Origin: Tractidigestivibacter montrealensis
GTDB lineage: Bacteria; Actinomycetota; Coriobacteriia; Coriobacteriales; Atopobiaceae
Reading direction: 5' to 3'
Assembly: GCF_024741235.1 (NCBI RefSeq)
Contig: NZ_JANSKA010000009.1
Coordinates: 1 to 57,861 of the forward strand
Length of the DNA: 57,861 nt
This document shows, in pieces, positions 43,750-52,335 of this stretch. A model generated the notes under the pieces. The model saw only the letters and a program-made list of their open reading frames with translations. It was not told the DNA's origin and did no database searches. Numbering within the stretch: position 1 is the first letter of the stretch; each line of letters starts with the position of its first letter. Both the position numbers and the translations under genes were made by a program.

Positions 43750-44901
43750 TCAGAATATCTTGCTCACTGCCGCCACGGCGTCACGCTTGGCGGTCATGTT
43801 CACGTGGGTGTAGATGTCCATCGTGACCCTCGAGCTGCTGTGCCCGGCGAGCTCCTGCATGACCTTGGGGTGGACGCCGCTCTCGGCGAGCAGGGTGAGA
43901 TACGTGTGCCTAAGCTCGTGAAGCGTGAACTCCGCAAGCCCGTATCCCTCGCGGTTCCGCTCCCACCATCTCCCGAGGACCGCTGGGTTCATCCGCTTGC
44001 CGTCACCAGTGACAACGATCGGATCGTCGTCTCTGCGCCGGCCCATCTCCTCCTCCTGCCCGGCCTTCGCCCTGGCGAGAGCGTCTTGCGTGACCTCCGA
44101 GAGGGGGAGCATGCGCATCCCCGCTCTCGTCTTGGTGGGTCCGAGATTGCCGTGCTTGTCTAGGGAGTGCCTGACCTCCACTATCCGGCGGTCGAGGTCG
44201 ACGTCTCCCCAGGACAGGCCACACACCTCGCCTCGCCTGAGCCCCATCGTCACCGCGAGCATCAGCGCGAGCTCGTGGGGGTCGACCGGGTCCAGGGAGG
44301 CGATGAACTCGTGAGCCCTCGCGGGGTCGATTGCCTTCTTTGGCCTCGTGTCGACGCGCGGAGGGTTCGCCTTGTCGCAGGGGTTCTCAGTGACGAGGCC
44401 CTCTCTCTTGGCAGCCTCGAACATGGTGTGGATGACACGATGGGTCTGGTTCACGCTCGTCCCGCTCGCCGGCCTTCCGGAGAGCGTGTCGCCGTTCATC
44501 ATCGAGACGTACATCTCGTCGAGCATGTCGGGGGTGACTGCCGCCATCCTCACGCCGCCGATGTGACGGCACGCGGAGCGCAGCTGGCTCTCTATGCGCT
44601 CCCTTGTGTTCTCGGCGATTTCGGCACGCGCCACCCGGGCGTCGAGGTAGCGCTCGCAGTACTCGGCGAAGGTCTCGCCCGCCCTTCCCTGGACGCGGTC
44701 GCCCTCGATCTCGTCTATGAATTCCCTCAGCGCCGCCTTTGCCTGGGTGTACGTCCCCCCGAACCTGCGGGTCCTCGTCTTGTACTTGCCGGAGCGCGGG
44801 TCCAGGCCGACGGGCACCCTGAGCTGCCACTTGCGACACTTGCTCCTGGGCTTGTCCTTCTCCAGCTGGACTATGGTGCCCTCTCCTGTGACCTTCGCCA
44901 T
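43750..44901 (-). CDS. int: tyrosine-family site-specific integrase
   Basis: This 383-aa phage integrase has an N-terminal arm-binding region (about 1-65), an SAM-like core-binding domain (about 75-165) and a catalytic domain with Arg222 (GLRRGEV), Lys257 (TKTRAG), His328 and Arg331 (LHELRHTYL), His354 and nucleophile Tyr364 (MDIYTHV). It probably catalyses integration at and excision from the tRNA-Val gene. The next gene upstream starts 2 nt away on the same strand. Confidence 0.94.
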   Translation of the reverse strand: MAKVTGEGTIVQLEKDKPRSKCRKWQLRVPVGLDPRSGKYKTRTRRFGGTYTQAKAALREFIDEIEGDRVQGRAGETFAEYCERYLDARVARAEIAENTRERIESQLRSACRHIGGVRMAAVTPDMLDEMYVSMMNGDTLSGRPASGTSVNQTHRVIHTMFEAAKREGLVTENPCDKANPPRVDTRPKKAIDPARAHEFIASLDPVDPHELALMLAVTMGLRRGEVCGLSWGDVDLDRRIVEVRHSLDKHGNLGPTKTRAGMRMLPLSEVTQDALARAKAGQEEEMGRRRDDDPIVVTGDGKRMNPAVLGRWWERNREGYGLAEFTLHELRHTYLTLLAESGVHPKVMQELAGHSSSRVTMDIYTHVNMTAKRDAVAAVSKIF

Positions 44902-44903
44902 GG

Positions 44904-45278
44904 CTATCGCCTGGCCTGGGCGTCATCTGCCTCACGCCGCTCGAGGTACTCGAGGTAGTCCTCGAGCATGCGGCGCCCCTCGCGCGAAAGGGCGCGGGAG
45001 CGCTCGTCGATGGTCGCCTCGTGTGCCGCGTCGATGTCCTCGCGGCCGACCACGAGGTCGATGCTCACGCCGAGCTCGTCGGCGATGGACCAGGCGCTGG
45101 AGAGGGGGATGCCGCACTGCGGGCCCTCCTCGGCCCGCTCGTAGCGGCTGTAGGTGGATGCCGGTATGCCCAGGACCGCGGCGAAGTCCTTCGCATTGCG
45201 GTAGCCTGCCTCGCGCCGGAGGCGCTGGAGGGTTCTCTTTGCGCTGGTAGGTGTGTACGAACTGGCGGGTGATGACAT
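44904..45278 (-). CDS. XRE-type helix-turn-helix regulator
   Basis: This 124-aa protein has an HTH around 15-70 (KDFAAVLGIPASTYSRYERA) and a Glu/Arg-rich C-terminal helix, as in short phage Cro/repressor proteins. It precedes int by 2 nt, suggesting cotranscription. The start ATG lies inside a palindrome (45273-45287), a candidate operator. Its helix 3 is closely similar to that of the larger repressor (45364). Confidence 0.75.
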   Translation of the reverse strand: MSSPASSYTPTSAKRTLQRLRREAGYRNAKDFAAVLGIPASTYSRYERAEEGPQCGIPLSSAWSIADELGVSIDLVVGREDIDAAHEATIDERSRALSREGRRMLEDYLEYLERREADDAQARR

Positions 45279-45287
45279 ATACTGTCA
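45273..45287. promoter_or_regulatory. TGACA-N5-TGTCA palindrome on the XRE start codon
   Basis: A perfect 5-bp inverted repeat; the minus-strand ATG is within it. Binding here would block initiation, consistent with autoregulation. Confidence 0.4.
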
Positions 45288-45320
45288 CCGTCCTTCCTGA
45301 CTTGCCTCTGGATTGGACAC

Positions 45321-45355
45321 AGGGCCCGCAGGAGTGCCAGCTCCGTACGGGCCCT
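45321..45355. terminator. hairpin between the two XRE genes
   Basis: AGGGCCCG (45321-45328) / CGGGCCCT (45348-45355) with a small inner GGAG/CTCC stem. Placed at the 3' end of the larger repressor gene; no T run on that strand. Confidence 0.4.
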
Positions 45356-45363
45356 CGTTTATC

Positions 45364-46053
45364 TCACTGCCTTATCCCGACACTGCCTCCCTTCCCGGCG
45401 CCCCCGCGGGCGCCGTCGCGCCCGTGCGCACCCCCTGCATACTCCCTTGACCAAGACACCGTGAAGCCGTCCACCACCATGTGGCCGTGCGTCCTGTCGT
45501 AGGCCGCCATGACCTCGGCGAGCGCGTCCTCGTCGCGCACCCCTGGCGCATAGGGGTTGAGCGGTCCCTCGCTGCCGACGACCCAGTTCCGCGCGAAGGC
45601 CTCGAAGCGGTCGCGCAGCTGCTCGTCGCTCCCCGTGAGCAGGACCTCGTCCACGCGCTCGCCGTCGGTGAGCCGGGCAAGGAACGCCCGCTCGATGCGC
45701 GAGGAGATGGATTCCCACACCCTCATCGCCTCGCGCCTGGTTCCCTCTCGGTCGCGCTCGTCCCTCGCGGAGAGCACCTCGATGAGGTCCCTCAGCTCCT
45801 CCTGGGAGCGCGGCGTGAGCCGGTCGTAGGCGCGCTGCACCTCGCCGCGCGGGTCGCCCTCGCCGCGCCCGACCACCTGGTCGATGGTGGCGTCGAGCGC
45901 GTCGGCGAGCGTCCATGCGGCCTTGAGCGGAATCTTCTCCGGGCTCGACTCGTAGCGCGTGTAGGTGGTCGGAGGGATTCCCAGCGCCTCCGCGAAGTCC
46001 TTGGCGGTGGCGTAGCCGGCACCCTTCCTGAGCTCGAGCAGCTTGCTGGTCAT
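45364..46053 (-). CDS. phage-type repressor with XRE domain
   Basis: This 229-aa protein has an N-terminal HTH (KDFAEALGIPPTTYTRYESSPEK, about 17-40) and a long C-terminal part (about 70-200) with no recognised peptidase motif, so it is probably not a LexA-type self-cleaving repressor. It is divergent from the lytic-side genes across a 279-bp AT-rich gap and is the likely master repressor. The C-terminal Gly/Arg tail is low complexity. Confidence 0.7.
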   Translation of the reverse strand: MTSKLLELRKGAGYATAKDFAEALGIPPTTYTRYESSPEKIPLKAAWTLADALDATIDQVVGRGEGDPRGEVQRAYDRLTPRSQEELRDLIEVLSARDERDREGTRREAMRVWESISSRIERAFLARLTDGERVDEVLLTGSDEQLRDRFEAFARNWVVGSEGPLNPYAPGVRDEDALAEVMAAYDRTHGHMVVDGFTVSWSREYAGGAHGRDGARGGAGKGGSVGIRQ

Positions 46054-46138
46054 GGTCTGGTCCCTTCAGATGTGGGCGCCCCGTGGAGGCCGCCTCGCCG
46101 TTCGCCGATTATGCGCTACGACACTTCGCTACAGAACA

Positions 46139-46193
46139 TAGCAGAATATGACTATTTGTACAACGTCTACGCCACGTATTCTAGCAAAATATG
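46139..46193. promoter_or_regulatory. divergent control region with two near-identical 12-bp sites
   Basis: TAGCAGAATATG (46139-46150) and TAGCAAAATATG (46182-46193) differ at one base and are 43 bp apart, about four turns, in the AT-rich gap between repressor and AlpA genes. TTGTAC (46156-46161) and TATTCT (46177-46182), 15 nt apart, could be a promoter. Confidence 0.45.
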
Positions 46194-46332
46194 GGTTCAC
46201 ACTCAATTAATGGTTCCAACCTATGATATTCTCCACTTGCGTCGCATCGCAAATGCCATCCGGTGGGATTCGGGTTCCGCGCCATGCGATGGGGCACTCC
46301 GATCCAGAGGCAAATCGACAGGAAGGCAGATC

Positions 46333-46539
46333 ATGGGAATCAGGGAAATCCCCACCTTCATCACCCCCGCCGACTTGGCGAGGCTCACGGGAGAGAACGT
46401 CGGCTCGGTGACGCGTGGCATCAGGGAAGGCCGCATACCGGCGGACAAGGTCAACGGGCGCTGGCGCATCGCGAGCGAGCTCGTGTTCCCGAACGCGCAC
46501 CGCGAGGCGCAGAGGCGCGAGGACACCCATGCCGACTAG
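46333..46539 (+). CDS. AlpA/excisionase-like DNA-binding protein
   Basis: This 68-aa protein is a single winged-helix of the HTH_17/MerR type: FITPADLARLTGENVGSVTRGIREGRIPADKVNGRWRI. This fold is used by excisionases and phage regulators. The start is ATG after AGGAAGG; a longer in-frame extension is an antisense shadow of the repressor gene. It overlaps the primase gene by 11 bp, so it is coupled to replication. Confidence 0.7.
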   Translation: MGIREIPTFITPADLARLTGENVGSVTRGIREGRIPADKVNGRWRIASELVFPNAHREAQRREDTHAD

Positions 46540-49297
46540 CTCGAGGTCGCTGTCACGCGTTCCCGAGGAGCTCAGGGCAGAGCCGCGCTGGGTCTGCTGG
46601 AAGCGGGCGCGGCGCGACGGCGGGAAGGTCACCAAGCTCCCCGTCGACCCGCGCACCGGCCGCATGGCAAAGTCGACCGACCCCGCTACCTGGGCGGACT
46701 TCAGGACCGCCCTCGACGCCGTCTCGCGCTGGCACGCGGATGGCGTCGGCTTCGTCTTCGGGCCCGACCGCGCCTACACCGGCCTCGACCTCGACCACGT
46801 GATCAGCGGCGGCAGGCTCGCGGACGCCTACCGCTGGGTCGTGAGCCAGGCGCACACCTACGTCGAGGTCTCGCCCTCCGGCGAGGGCCTCCACCTGATC
46901 TTCCGCGGGTCGAAGCCCGAGGGCGCGACGCGCTGCAGGCGCGGGCCGGTCGAGATGTACGACCACGAGCGCTTCTTCACCGTCACCGGCGACGTCTACG
47001 AGGGGCATGACGCCATCGGCGCCAACCCCGTCGTCGTGGAGCGGGCATACCGCTCATGGATCGACCCCGACTACGGTAGGTCCCCTCAGCCCTCGCTCGC
47101 CGACGCGGACTCGACTTCCAAGGGCACCGGCAAGGTCGGCTCGCGCGTCTCGTCCGGCGACCTCTCCGATGACGAGCTGGTCTCGCGCATGCGCTCGTCC
47201 AGGAACGGCGCCGCGATCGGGGCACTGCTCGACGGCGACCTCTCCGCCTACGGCGGCGACCACTCTGCTGCCGACATGGCGCTTTGCTCCTCGCTCGCCT
47301 TCTGGTGCGCGGGGGACGCATCCCGCATGGACAGGATCTTCCGCGCGAGCGGGCTCATGCGGGACAAGTGGGACTCAAGGCGCGGCGGTACTACCTACGG
47401 CGCGCAGACCATCGGGCGCGCCCTGGAGGGTTGCACGGAGTTCTACATGCCGCGGGGCGGGCGGTCCGAGCGGAAGGCCTCCCGTGCGTCCGCGACGCCG
47501 GGAGCCATCGGGGCACCGGCATGTGGCGAGGAGCCCGGCTTCGACCCCGACCACGCGCCCTCGGTCGCGGGATGGCTCGTCTCGCGCGATGGCAGGCTCT
47601 GGGCCGCCGACCAGGACGGCGAGCTCAGGCGCTCCGTCACCGCGACGCCGCCCTGGGTTGCGTGCGACCTCGTTGACGTCGACACCCGCGCGGTCTCCGC
47701 GCTCGTGCGCGTGAGGGTCCCCGGCCAGGGGATGCGCGAGCGTGCCCTGCCGCGCGAGGCCCTGCTCAACCAGTCGAAGGTGATCGGCGCTCTCGCGCCC
47801 ATGGGCGCCAACGTCAGCTCCGCGAACTGCCGAGACGTGATCCGCTACCTCTCCGCCTGCGAGGACGCCTTCTGCGGGGTACGGCCGAGCTTCGAGAGCA
47901 CCACGCACCTCGGCTGGGCCGATGGGCCGCTCGGCGCATTCATGCCCTACGACGCCGGCGAGGGAGGGATCCGCTTCGACCCGAGCCCCGACGAGGCGCT
48001 GAAGGCCCGCCCCTTCATGGAACCCGCCGGGACGCTCGAGGGCTGGGTTACGGGCGTTGCGCCCGCGCGCGACTCCTCTCCGGCCTTCCGCTGCGTGCTC
48101 GACGCCTCGTTCGCCTCGCCGCTCCTCTCGGTCGTCGGCGCCCAGGCGTTCATCGTCTACCTCTGGGGCCGCTCCCGCTCGGGGAAGACCCCGACCCTCA
48201 AGGCGGCGGGCTCCGTGTGGGGCGACCCCACCGAGGGCGCCGACGGCTACTTCCGCACCTTCTCCGATACTCCCAAGTCGATCGTGCGCGCGGCTGCGCT
48301 CCTGCACGACATCCCGCTCATCGTGGACGAGCTGCAGAGCAAGGGCAGCGCGGGCGGACAGCAGGGCAAGCGCCAGTACGTCGAGGACCTCCTCTACTCG
48401 CTCTCCATCGGCCACGAGAGGGGCGCCCTCAACTCTGACCGCTCCATGATGCGCTCCGGATCGTGGCGCTGCCTCACCATCGCCACCGGCGAGATCCCCA
48501 TCGTGGGCGGGTCCACGCAGCAGGGCGCGGCAAACAGGACGCTGGAGCTCAACGCCGAGCCCTTCTCGGACGTGCGCGCGGCCCAGGCGATGCACCACCT
48601 CGTCTCAGGGCAGCACGGGACCGCTGGGAGAACGTATGTTCGACTTCTTCGGCAGATCACGGAGGAGTGGCTGAGGGGCGAGTACGACCGCCTGCGCGAC
48701 GCGCTCGCCCAGGCCGCGCCGGGGCACCCGCAGTCCGACAACGTGGCTCTGCTCGCCCTCGCCGACGAGCTCTCCTCCTACTACGTCTTCGGCGTCGCCG
48801 ACTGGGACACGTGCTCTGAGGCGGCCATGGCCATGGCGTCGTGGGCGCTCGGCAACGCGGCCGGCGCCTCCGAGATAGATACCGACCTCAAGGCGATCCA
48901 GTTCGTGGCGGAGTGGCTGGAGGGCCACCGCCTGCACTTCGAGTCCACCGCCGAGATGGACCGCATCGACCGCTGGGGCGAGATTGAGCAGAGGCCGGGG
49001 GACTCCGACTTCACCTGGTGCGTCTTCTCGAGCGTGCTCGACCGGGCGCTCGCCCAGGAGAACTACGACCGCCAGAAGACGCTGCGGCGCATGGCTGACG
49101 AGGGGCTGCTCGTCACGACGAGCGGCGGGCGAAGGTTCACCCGCCAGCGCCGCATCAAGGGCGGCAACCGCATCTGGTGCGTCTGCATCGACAACGACGC
49201 GATGGCGGCGCTGCTCGACCGGGCGATGGCGGCGCCGGTGTCATCGCCGTCACGTGGCGTCGCCCCCTCGGGTGACGCGGGTGGTGACGGTAGATGA
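46529..49297 (+). CDS. prim-pol / DUF927 primase-helicase
   Basis: This 922-aa replication protein has an N-terminal AEP-like primase domain (about 10-160) with GLDLDH (Asp87, Asp89) and SGEGLH catalytic motifs, then a DUF927 ATPase (about 400-760) with Walker A GRSRSGKT (about 547-554) and Walker B IPLIVDEL (about 595). A C-terminal winged-helix-like part follows. It probably primes and unwinds element DNA. The start lies inside the AlpA-like gene. Confidence 0.82.
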   Translation: MPTSSRSLSRVPEELRAEPRWVCWKRARRDGGKVTKLPVDPRTGRMAKSTDPATWADFRTALDAVSRWHADGVGFVFGPDRAYTGLDLDHVISGGRLADAYRWVVSQAHTYVEVSPSGEGLHLIFRGSKPEGATRCRRGPVEMYDHERFFTVTGDVYEGHDAIGANPVVVERAYRSWIDPDYGRSPQPSLADADSTSKGTGKVGSRVSSGDLSDDELVSRMRSSRNGAAIGALLDGDLSAYGGDHSAADMALCSSLAFWCAGDASRMDRIFRASGLMRDKWDSRRGGTTYGAQTIGRALEGCTEFYMPRGGRSERKASRASATPGAIGAPACGEEPGFDPDHAPSVAGWLVSRDGRLWAADQDGELRRSVTATPPWVACDLVDVDTRAVSALVRVRVPGQGMRERALPREALLNQSKVIGALAPMGANVSSANCRDVIRYLSACEDAFCGVRPSFESTTHLGWADGPLGAFMPYDAGEGGIRFDPSPDEALKARPFMEPAGTLEGWVTGVAPARDSSPAFRCVLDASFASPLLSVVGAQAFIVYLWGRSRSGKTPTLKAAGSVWGDPTEGADGYFRTFSDTPKSIVRAAALLHDIPLIVDELQSKGSAGGQQGKRQYVEDLLYSLSIGHERGALNSDRSMMRSGSWRCLTIATGEIPIVGGSTQQGAANRTLELNAEPFSDVRAAQAMHHLVSGQHGTAGRTYVRLLRQITEEWLRGEYDRLRDALAQAAPGHPQSDNVALLALADELSSYYVFGVADWDTCSEAAMAMASWALGNAAGASEIDTDLKAIQFVAEWLEGHRLHFESTAEMDRIDRWGEIEQRPGDSDFTWCVFSSVLDRALAQENYDRQKTLRRMADEGLLVTTSGGRRFTRQRRIKGGNRIWCVCIDNDAMAALLDRAMAAPVSSPSRGVAPSGDAGGDGR

Positions 49298-49353
49298 CGT
49301 GGGCCCTTCTTAGCCATTCCTCTCCTGTCACCAATGTCACCAGGGAGGTACGT

Positions 49354-49515
49354 ATGGCAGGAACGCCCGCGCGCGCCCGCACGCGCGGGGAGGGGCTGCG
49401 GCGCGCGGTGCCCGGTGACGCGGTGACGAGTTGCGTTTGCGCTGGTAGCCGGTGCCCGTATCGTCACCAGGGGCACCCCTGCGGGCGTGGCGACGGGACG
49501 GGTGACCGGCGATGA
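49354..49515 (+). CDS. small Cys-rich protein, 53 aa
   Basis: A short basic protein (Arg-rich N-terminus) ending CVCAGSRCPYRHQGHPCG, resembling a zinc-binding knuckle seen in phage HNH-type endonuclease starts, though no HNH core is present. The start ATG has a strong GGGAGG; the stop overlaps the next gene's ATG in an ATGA. Coupling makes it a likely real gene; the function is unknown. Confidence 0.55.
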   Translation: MAGTPARARTRGEGLRRAVPGDAVTSCVCAGSRCPYRHQGHPCGRGDGTGDRR

Positions 49516-49925
49516 GGTGGGACGAGGAGCAGGACGACGTCCTGCGCGAGTGCTCCTACCGGGGCGCCCAGTACGCCCGCGACGAGATCGAGCGGCGCTG
49601 CGGCGCGAGCCACTCCGTCGCCGCCGTCGAGATGCGAGCGAGTCGGATCCACTGCAGCCTGGCGGTGCAGACCGTGTGCCCCTCCTGTGGTGCCGTGGGC
49701 GTGAACCTCAACAGGGCGACCGGCATGTGCCGGCTGTGCTCGGAGCGCTACCACCTCGAGCAGGAGCGGGCTTTCAACGAGCTCCTGGAGAAGGAGCGCG
49801 CGGAGGCCGAGGATTCCGCTGCGGTCGAGGCGGCGAGGCGCGAGCGCGACCGGCTGCGCCAGGCGAACTCCAGGCTGTGCAGGAAGTACGGGCTCAGGAG
49901 CAGGCGCGAGAGGGGAATGGGGTGA
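49512..49925 (+). CDS. zinc-ribbon / SANT-like phage regulator
   Basis: This 137-aa protein has an N-terminal GcrA/SANT-like segment (RWDEEQDDVLRECS, about 2-45), a central zinc ribbon CPSCG-N-CRLC (about 56-76) and a C-terminal coiled coil rich in Glu and Arg. Such proteins occur in front of phage terminase genes. The exact role is unknown. It starts in the ATGA overlap with the small Cys-rich gene. Confidence 0.6.
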   Translation: MRWDEEQDDVLRECSYRGAQYARDEIERRCGASHSVAAVEMRASRIHCSLAVQTVCPSCGAVGVNLNRATGMCRLCSERYHLEQERAFNELLEKERAEAEDSAAVEAARRERDRLRQANSRLCRKYGLRSRRERGMG

Positions 49926-49928
49926 GCT

Positions 49929-50378
49929 CTAGTTGAGGAATCCGTCCTCCTCGGGAAGCTCCCCGTTAATCATGTAGAGCACGAACACGCGGAAGATTAG
50001 ACCCTCTGCCCAAGAGCCATGACCTCCGGCTTCCCTCTCCATGGCATCGATTCCGCAGAGTTTATCAACGGTCACTTCTCCCGCCTCGATGTGTGCCGAT
50101 ATGTCCGGGCAACGGGGCACTCTCTTCTCCACGAAGCCCTTCCGGTGCGCCGATATCTTCCTCCTCTCGATGCGGATTTCAGGCTCCTCGAGTGCGGACT
50201 TCTGGATGGTGAACATGCCCTCGAGTGCGGACTTCTGGATGGTGAACATGCCCTCGACTTGTTCCACCTCCGACCTCACCTCGTCTGGGAGGCCCCAGCC
50301 CTCGACACGATACGAGTAGATGACGGTCTCCTCGTCCTCAAGCTCCTTGTGACACTCCCCGTAACGGCCGATGCTCAT
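49929..50378 (-). CDS. hypothetical protein with an internal duplication
   Basis: This 149-aa soluble protein (MSIGRYGECHKELEDEE start) is on the strand opposite to its neighbours, a moron-like position. It has a perfect 11-residue tandem duplication (GMFTIQKSALE twice) from a 33-bp DNA duplication. The start ATG follows GAGGAGGG. Not recognised; charged and acidic. The opposite strand also has a frame over it, with less coding character. Confidence 0.6.
   Translation of the reverse strand: MSIGRYGECHKELEDEETVIYSYRVEGWGLPDEVRSEVEQVEGMFTIQKSALEGMFTIQKSALEEPEIRIERRKISAHRKGFVEKRVPRCPDISAHIEAGEVTVDKLCGIDAMEREAGGHGSWAEGLIFRVFVLYMINGELPEEDGFLN
50188..50253. repeat. 33-bp perfect tandem duplication
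   Basis: Two identical 33-bp units at 50188-50220 and 50221-50253, in frame in the minus-strand gene. Exact identity suggests a recent event. Confidence 0.85.
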
Positions 50379-50469
50379 GGCGTCCCTCCTCGGCTCATTA
50401 TCTTCCCCCTTGTGACGCCACTTGATGATTCGGCTTGACATTCCCTGCGATTTCGAGGAGGTGGCCTGC

Positions 50470-50955
50470 ATGGCAAGGAGGGCGAAGCTCACCCAGGAGA
50501 TGGTCGACCAGGCCATCCAGCTCAAGGCGGACGGCCTTTCCAACGGCGACATCGTGTGCGCGCTGGGCATCCACGAGTCCACGTTCTACCGGTGGATTGG
50601 CGATCCCAAGAACAGGCTGCAGCGCGAGTTAAGCGAGGGACTAAAAAAGGAAGAGGCCGAGTTCAAGCACACGCTCCTGACGACGATCCGAGCGGCGGCG
50701 CTGGCGCGCAACCAGTACTGGACCGCGGCGGCGTGGCTGCTCGAGCGCAAGTACCCCGACGAGTACGGCAAGGCCGACCGCCGGCGCGACGAGGACGAGG
50801 GCGGCGACGCGCCGCGCATTGTGCTCGGCGTCGTGGCAAAGCCCGTGCAGGGGCGGTTGGACTTCTCCGCAGCCGGGGGCGACGGCGAAGGCGACGGTTC
50901 TTCTCGCCCAAGCGATGACGCGGAAGACGGAGAGGGCGCCGGGGATGGCGACTGA
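50470..50955 (+). CDS. terS: phage terminase small subunit
   Basis: This 161-aa protein has a DNA-binding HTH (MARRAKLTQEMVDQAIQLKADGLSNGDIVCALGIHESTFYRW, about 1-42), a helical oligomerisation region and a long Asp/Glu/Gly-rich tail. It recognises packaging DNA. The start follows GAGGAGG; an in-frame upstream start at 50422 is less supported. It overlaps the large subunit gene by 11 bp. Confidence 0.85.
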   Translation: MARRAKLTQEMVDQAIQLKADGLSNGDIVCALGIHESTFYRWIGDPKNRLQRELSEGLKKEEAEFKHTLLTTIRAAALARNQYWTAAAWLLERKYPDEYGKADRRRDEDEGGDAPRIVLGVVAKPVQGRLDFSAAGGDGEGDGSSRPSDDAEDGEGAGDGD

Positions 50956-52228
50956 CGCGAGCGAGCTGGTGATTCCGGCGTTCCACGACGTGCTGGGCGA
51001 CGTCATGTGCCACGGGCACACGCACTACTGGCTGCACGGGGGGCGCGGGAGCACGAAGTCGAGCTTCGTGAGCGTGGCCATCGTGCTGCTGGTGCTGGCG
51101 CGGCCGGACGCGAACGCCGTGGTGGTGCGCAGGTTTTCCAACACGCTGAGGGACAGCGTGTTCGAGCAGGTGCAGTGGGCCATCGGGGCGCTGGGGCTCA
51201 CGCGGTGGTTCCGCGCGCGGGTGAGCCCGATGGAGCTGACGTACCTGCCGACGGGGCAGCGCATCGTGTTCCGCGGCGCCGACGACCCGCTGAAGCTGAA
51301 GGGCACGAAGTTCGGGCGCGGCTACGCGGCCGTGGTGTGGTTCGAGGAGCTGGACCAGTTCGACGGGATTGACGCCGTGAGGAGCATCCTGAACAGCCTG
51401 CGGCGCGGCGGGGACGACTTCTGGATCTTCTATACCTACAACCCGCCGCGGACGCTGTGGAGCTGGGTGAACCGCGAGGAGCTGGAGCGGGAGCGCCGGG
51501 CCGACACGCTGGTGCGGAGGTCGAGCTACCTGGACGTGGTGGGCTCGCACCCCGAGTGGCTGGGCGCGCCCTTCGTGGAGGAGGCCGAGTGGCTGCGCGA
51601 GAGCGACGAGCGCGCGTGGCGGAGCGAGTACCTGGGCGAGGTGACGGGCACCGGCGGAAGCGTGTTTGGCAACGTCGTCGGGCGGCGGCTGACCGACGCG
51701 CAGTGCCGCGGCTTTGCCCGCACGCGCACGGGCGTGGACTGGGGGTGGTTCCCCGACCCGTGGCGGTTCGTGCGGTGCGGGTGGGTCCCCGGCGAGCGGA
51801 GGCTGTTCCTGTTCGAGGAGCTGACGGCGAATCGCAAGACGCCGGCCGAGACGGGCGCCATGGCCGCCGACGCCCTGACGTACGCCGACGCCCCCGGCGA
51901 GGAGCCGTACCGGCACGACGAGCTGATCTGGTGCGACGACACGCCGGACGGGAAGCAGTCCATGGCGGTGTGGAGGCGGGACCTGGGGCTGCGGGTGCGG
52001 CCGGCGCGGAAGAGCAACATGCGGAGGCTGTCGTACGAGTGGCTGGCGGGACTGCGGGAGATAGCCATCGACCCGGTGCGGTGCCCGCTGGCCTACGAGG
52101 AGTTCCGGCTGAAGGAGTTCGAGCGGGGCCGCGACGGCGAGTGGGTGGACGAGATCCCCGACGGGAACGACCACAGTATCGACGCGGTGCGCTACGCCAT
52201 GATGGACGACGTGCTGAGAGGGGCATAG
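50945..52228 (+). CDS. terL: phage terminase large subunit
   Basis: This 427-aa DNA-packaging motor is of the PBSX/Terminase_3 type. Walker A HGGRGSTKS (about 31-39) and Walker B VVWFEELDQF (about 130-139) form the ATPase; the nuclease has Asp265 in GVDWGW, Asp/Asp near 330 (WCDDTPDG) and DHSIDAVRY near 415. It follows terS as usual. Unusually, no portal gene starts right after it: the reversed GIY-YIG gene intervenes. Confidence 0.92.
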   Translation: MATDASELVIPAFHDVLGDVMCHGHTHYWLHGGRGSTKSSFVSVAIVLLVLARPDANAVVVRRFSNTLRDSVFEQVQWAIGALGLTRWFRARVSPMELTYLPTGQRIVFRGADDPLKLKGTKFGRGYAAVVWFEELDQFDGIDAVRSILNSLRRGGDDFWIFYTYNPPRTLWSWVNREELERERRADTLVRRSSYLDVVGSHPEWLGAPFVEEAEWLRESDERAWRSEYLGEVTGTGGSVFGNVVGRRLTDAQCRGFARTRTGVDWGWFPDPWRFVRCGWVPGERRLFLFEELTANRKTPAETGAMAADALTYADAPGEEPYRHDELIWCDDTPDGKQSMAVWRRDLGLRVRPARKSNMRRLSYEWLAGLREIAIDPVRCPLAYEEFRLKEFERGRDGEWVDEIPDGNDHSIDAVRYAMMDDVLRGA

Positions 52229-52276
52229 AGCAATGAGGGAACGTTCTTCTCGACAGCGCTCTTGTCGACCGTTCAA

Positions 52277-52291
52277 TTAGCTGGCAGCTAA
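52277..52291. repeat. TTAGCTGGCAGCTAA repeat, copy A
   Basis: A perfect 7-bp palindrome around a central G, 44 bp before the GIY-YIG gene's stop side, next to terL. It sits in a longer similar stretch (about 52245-52292) shared with copy C, which includes TTCTTCTCG. Confidence 0.75.
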
Positions 52292-52335
52292 GAGAGGGCA
52301 CTCGTTAGGCAGTACGTATTTCTCGATAGCTTTGT

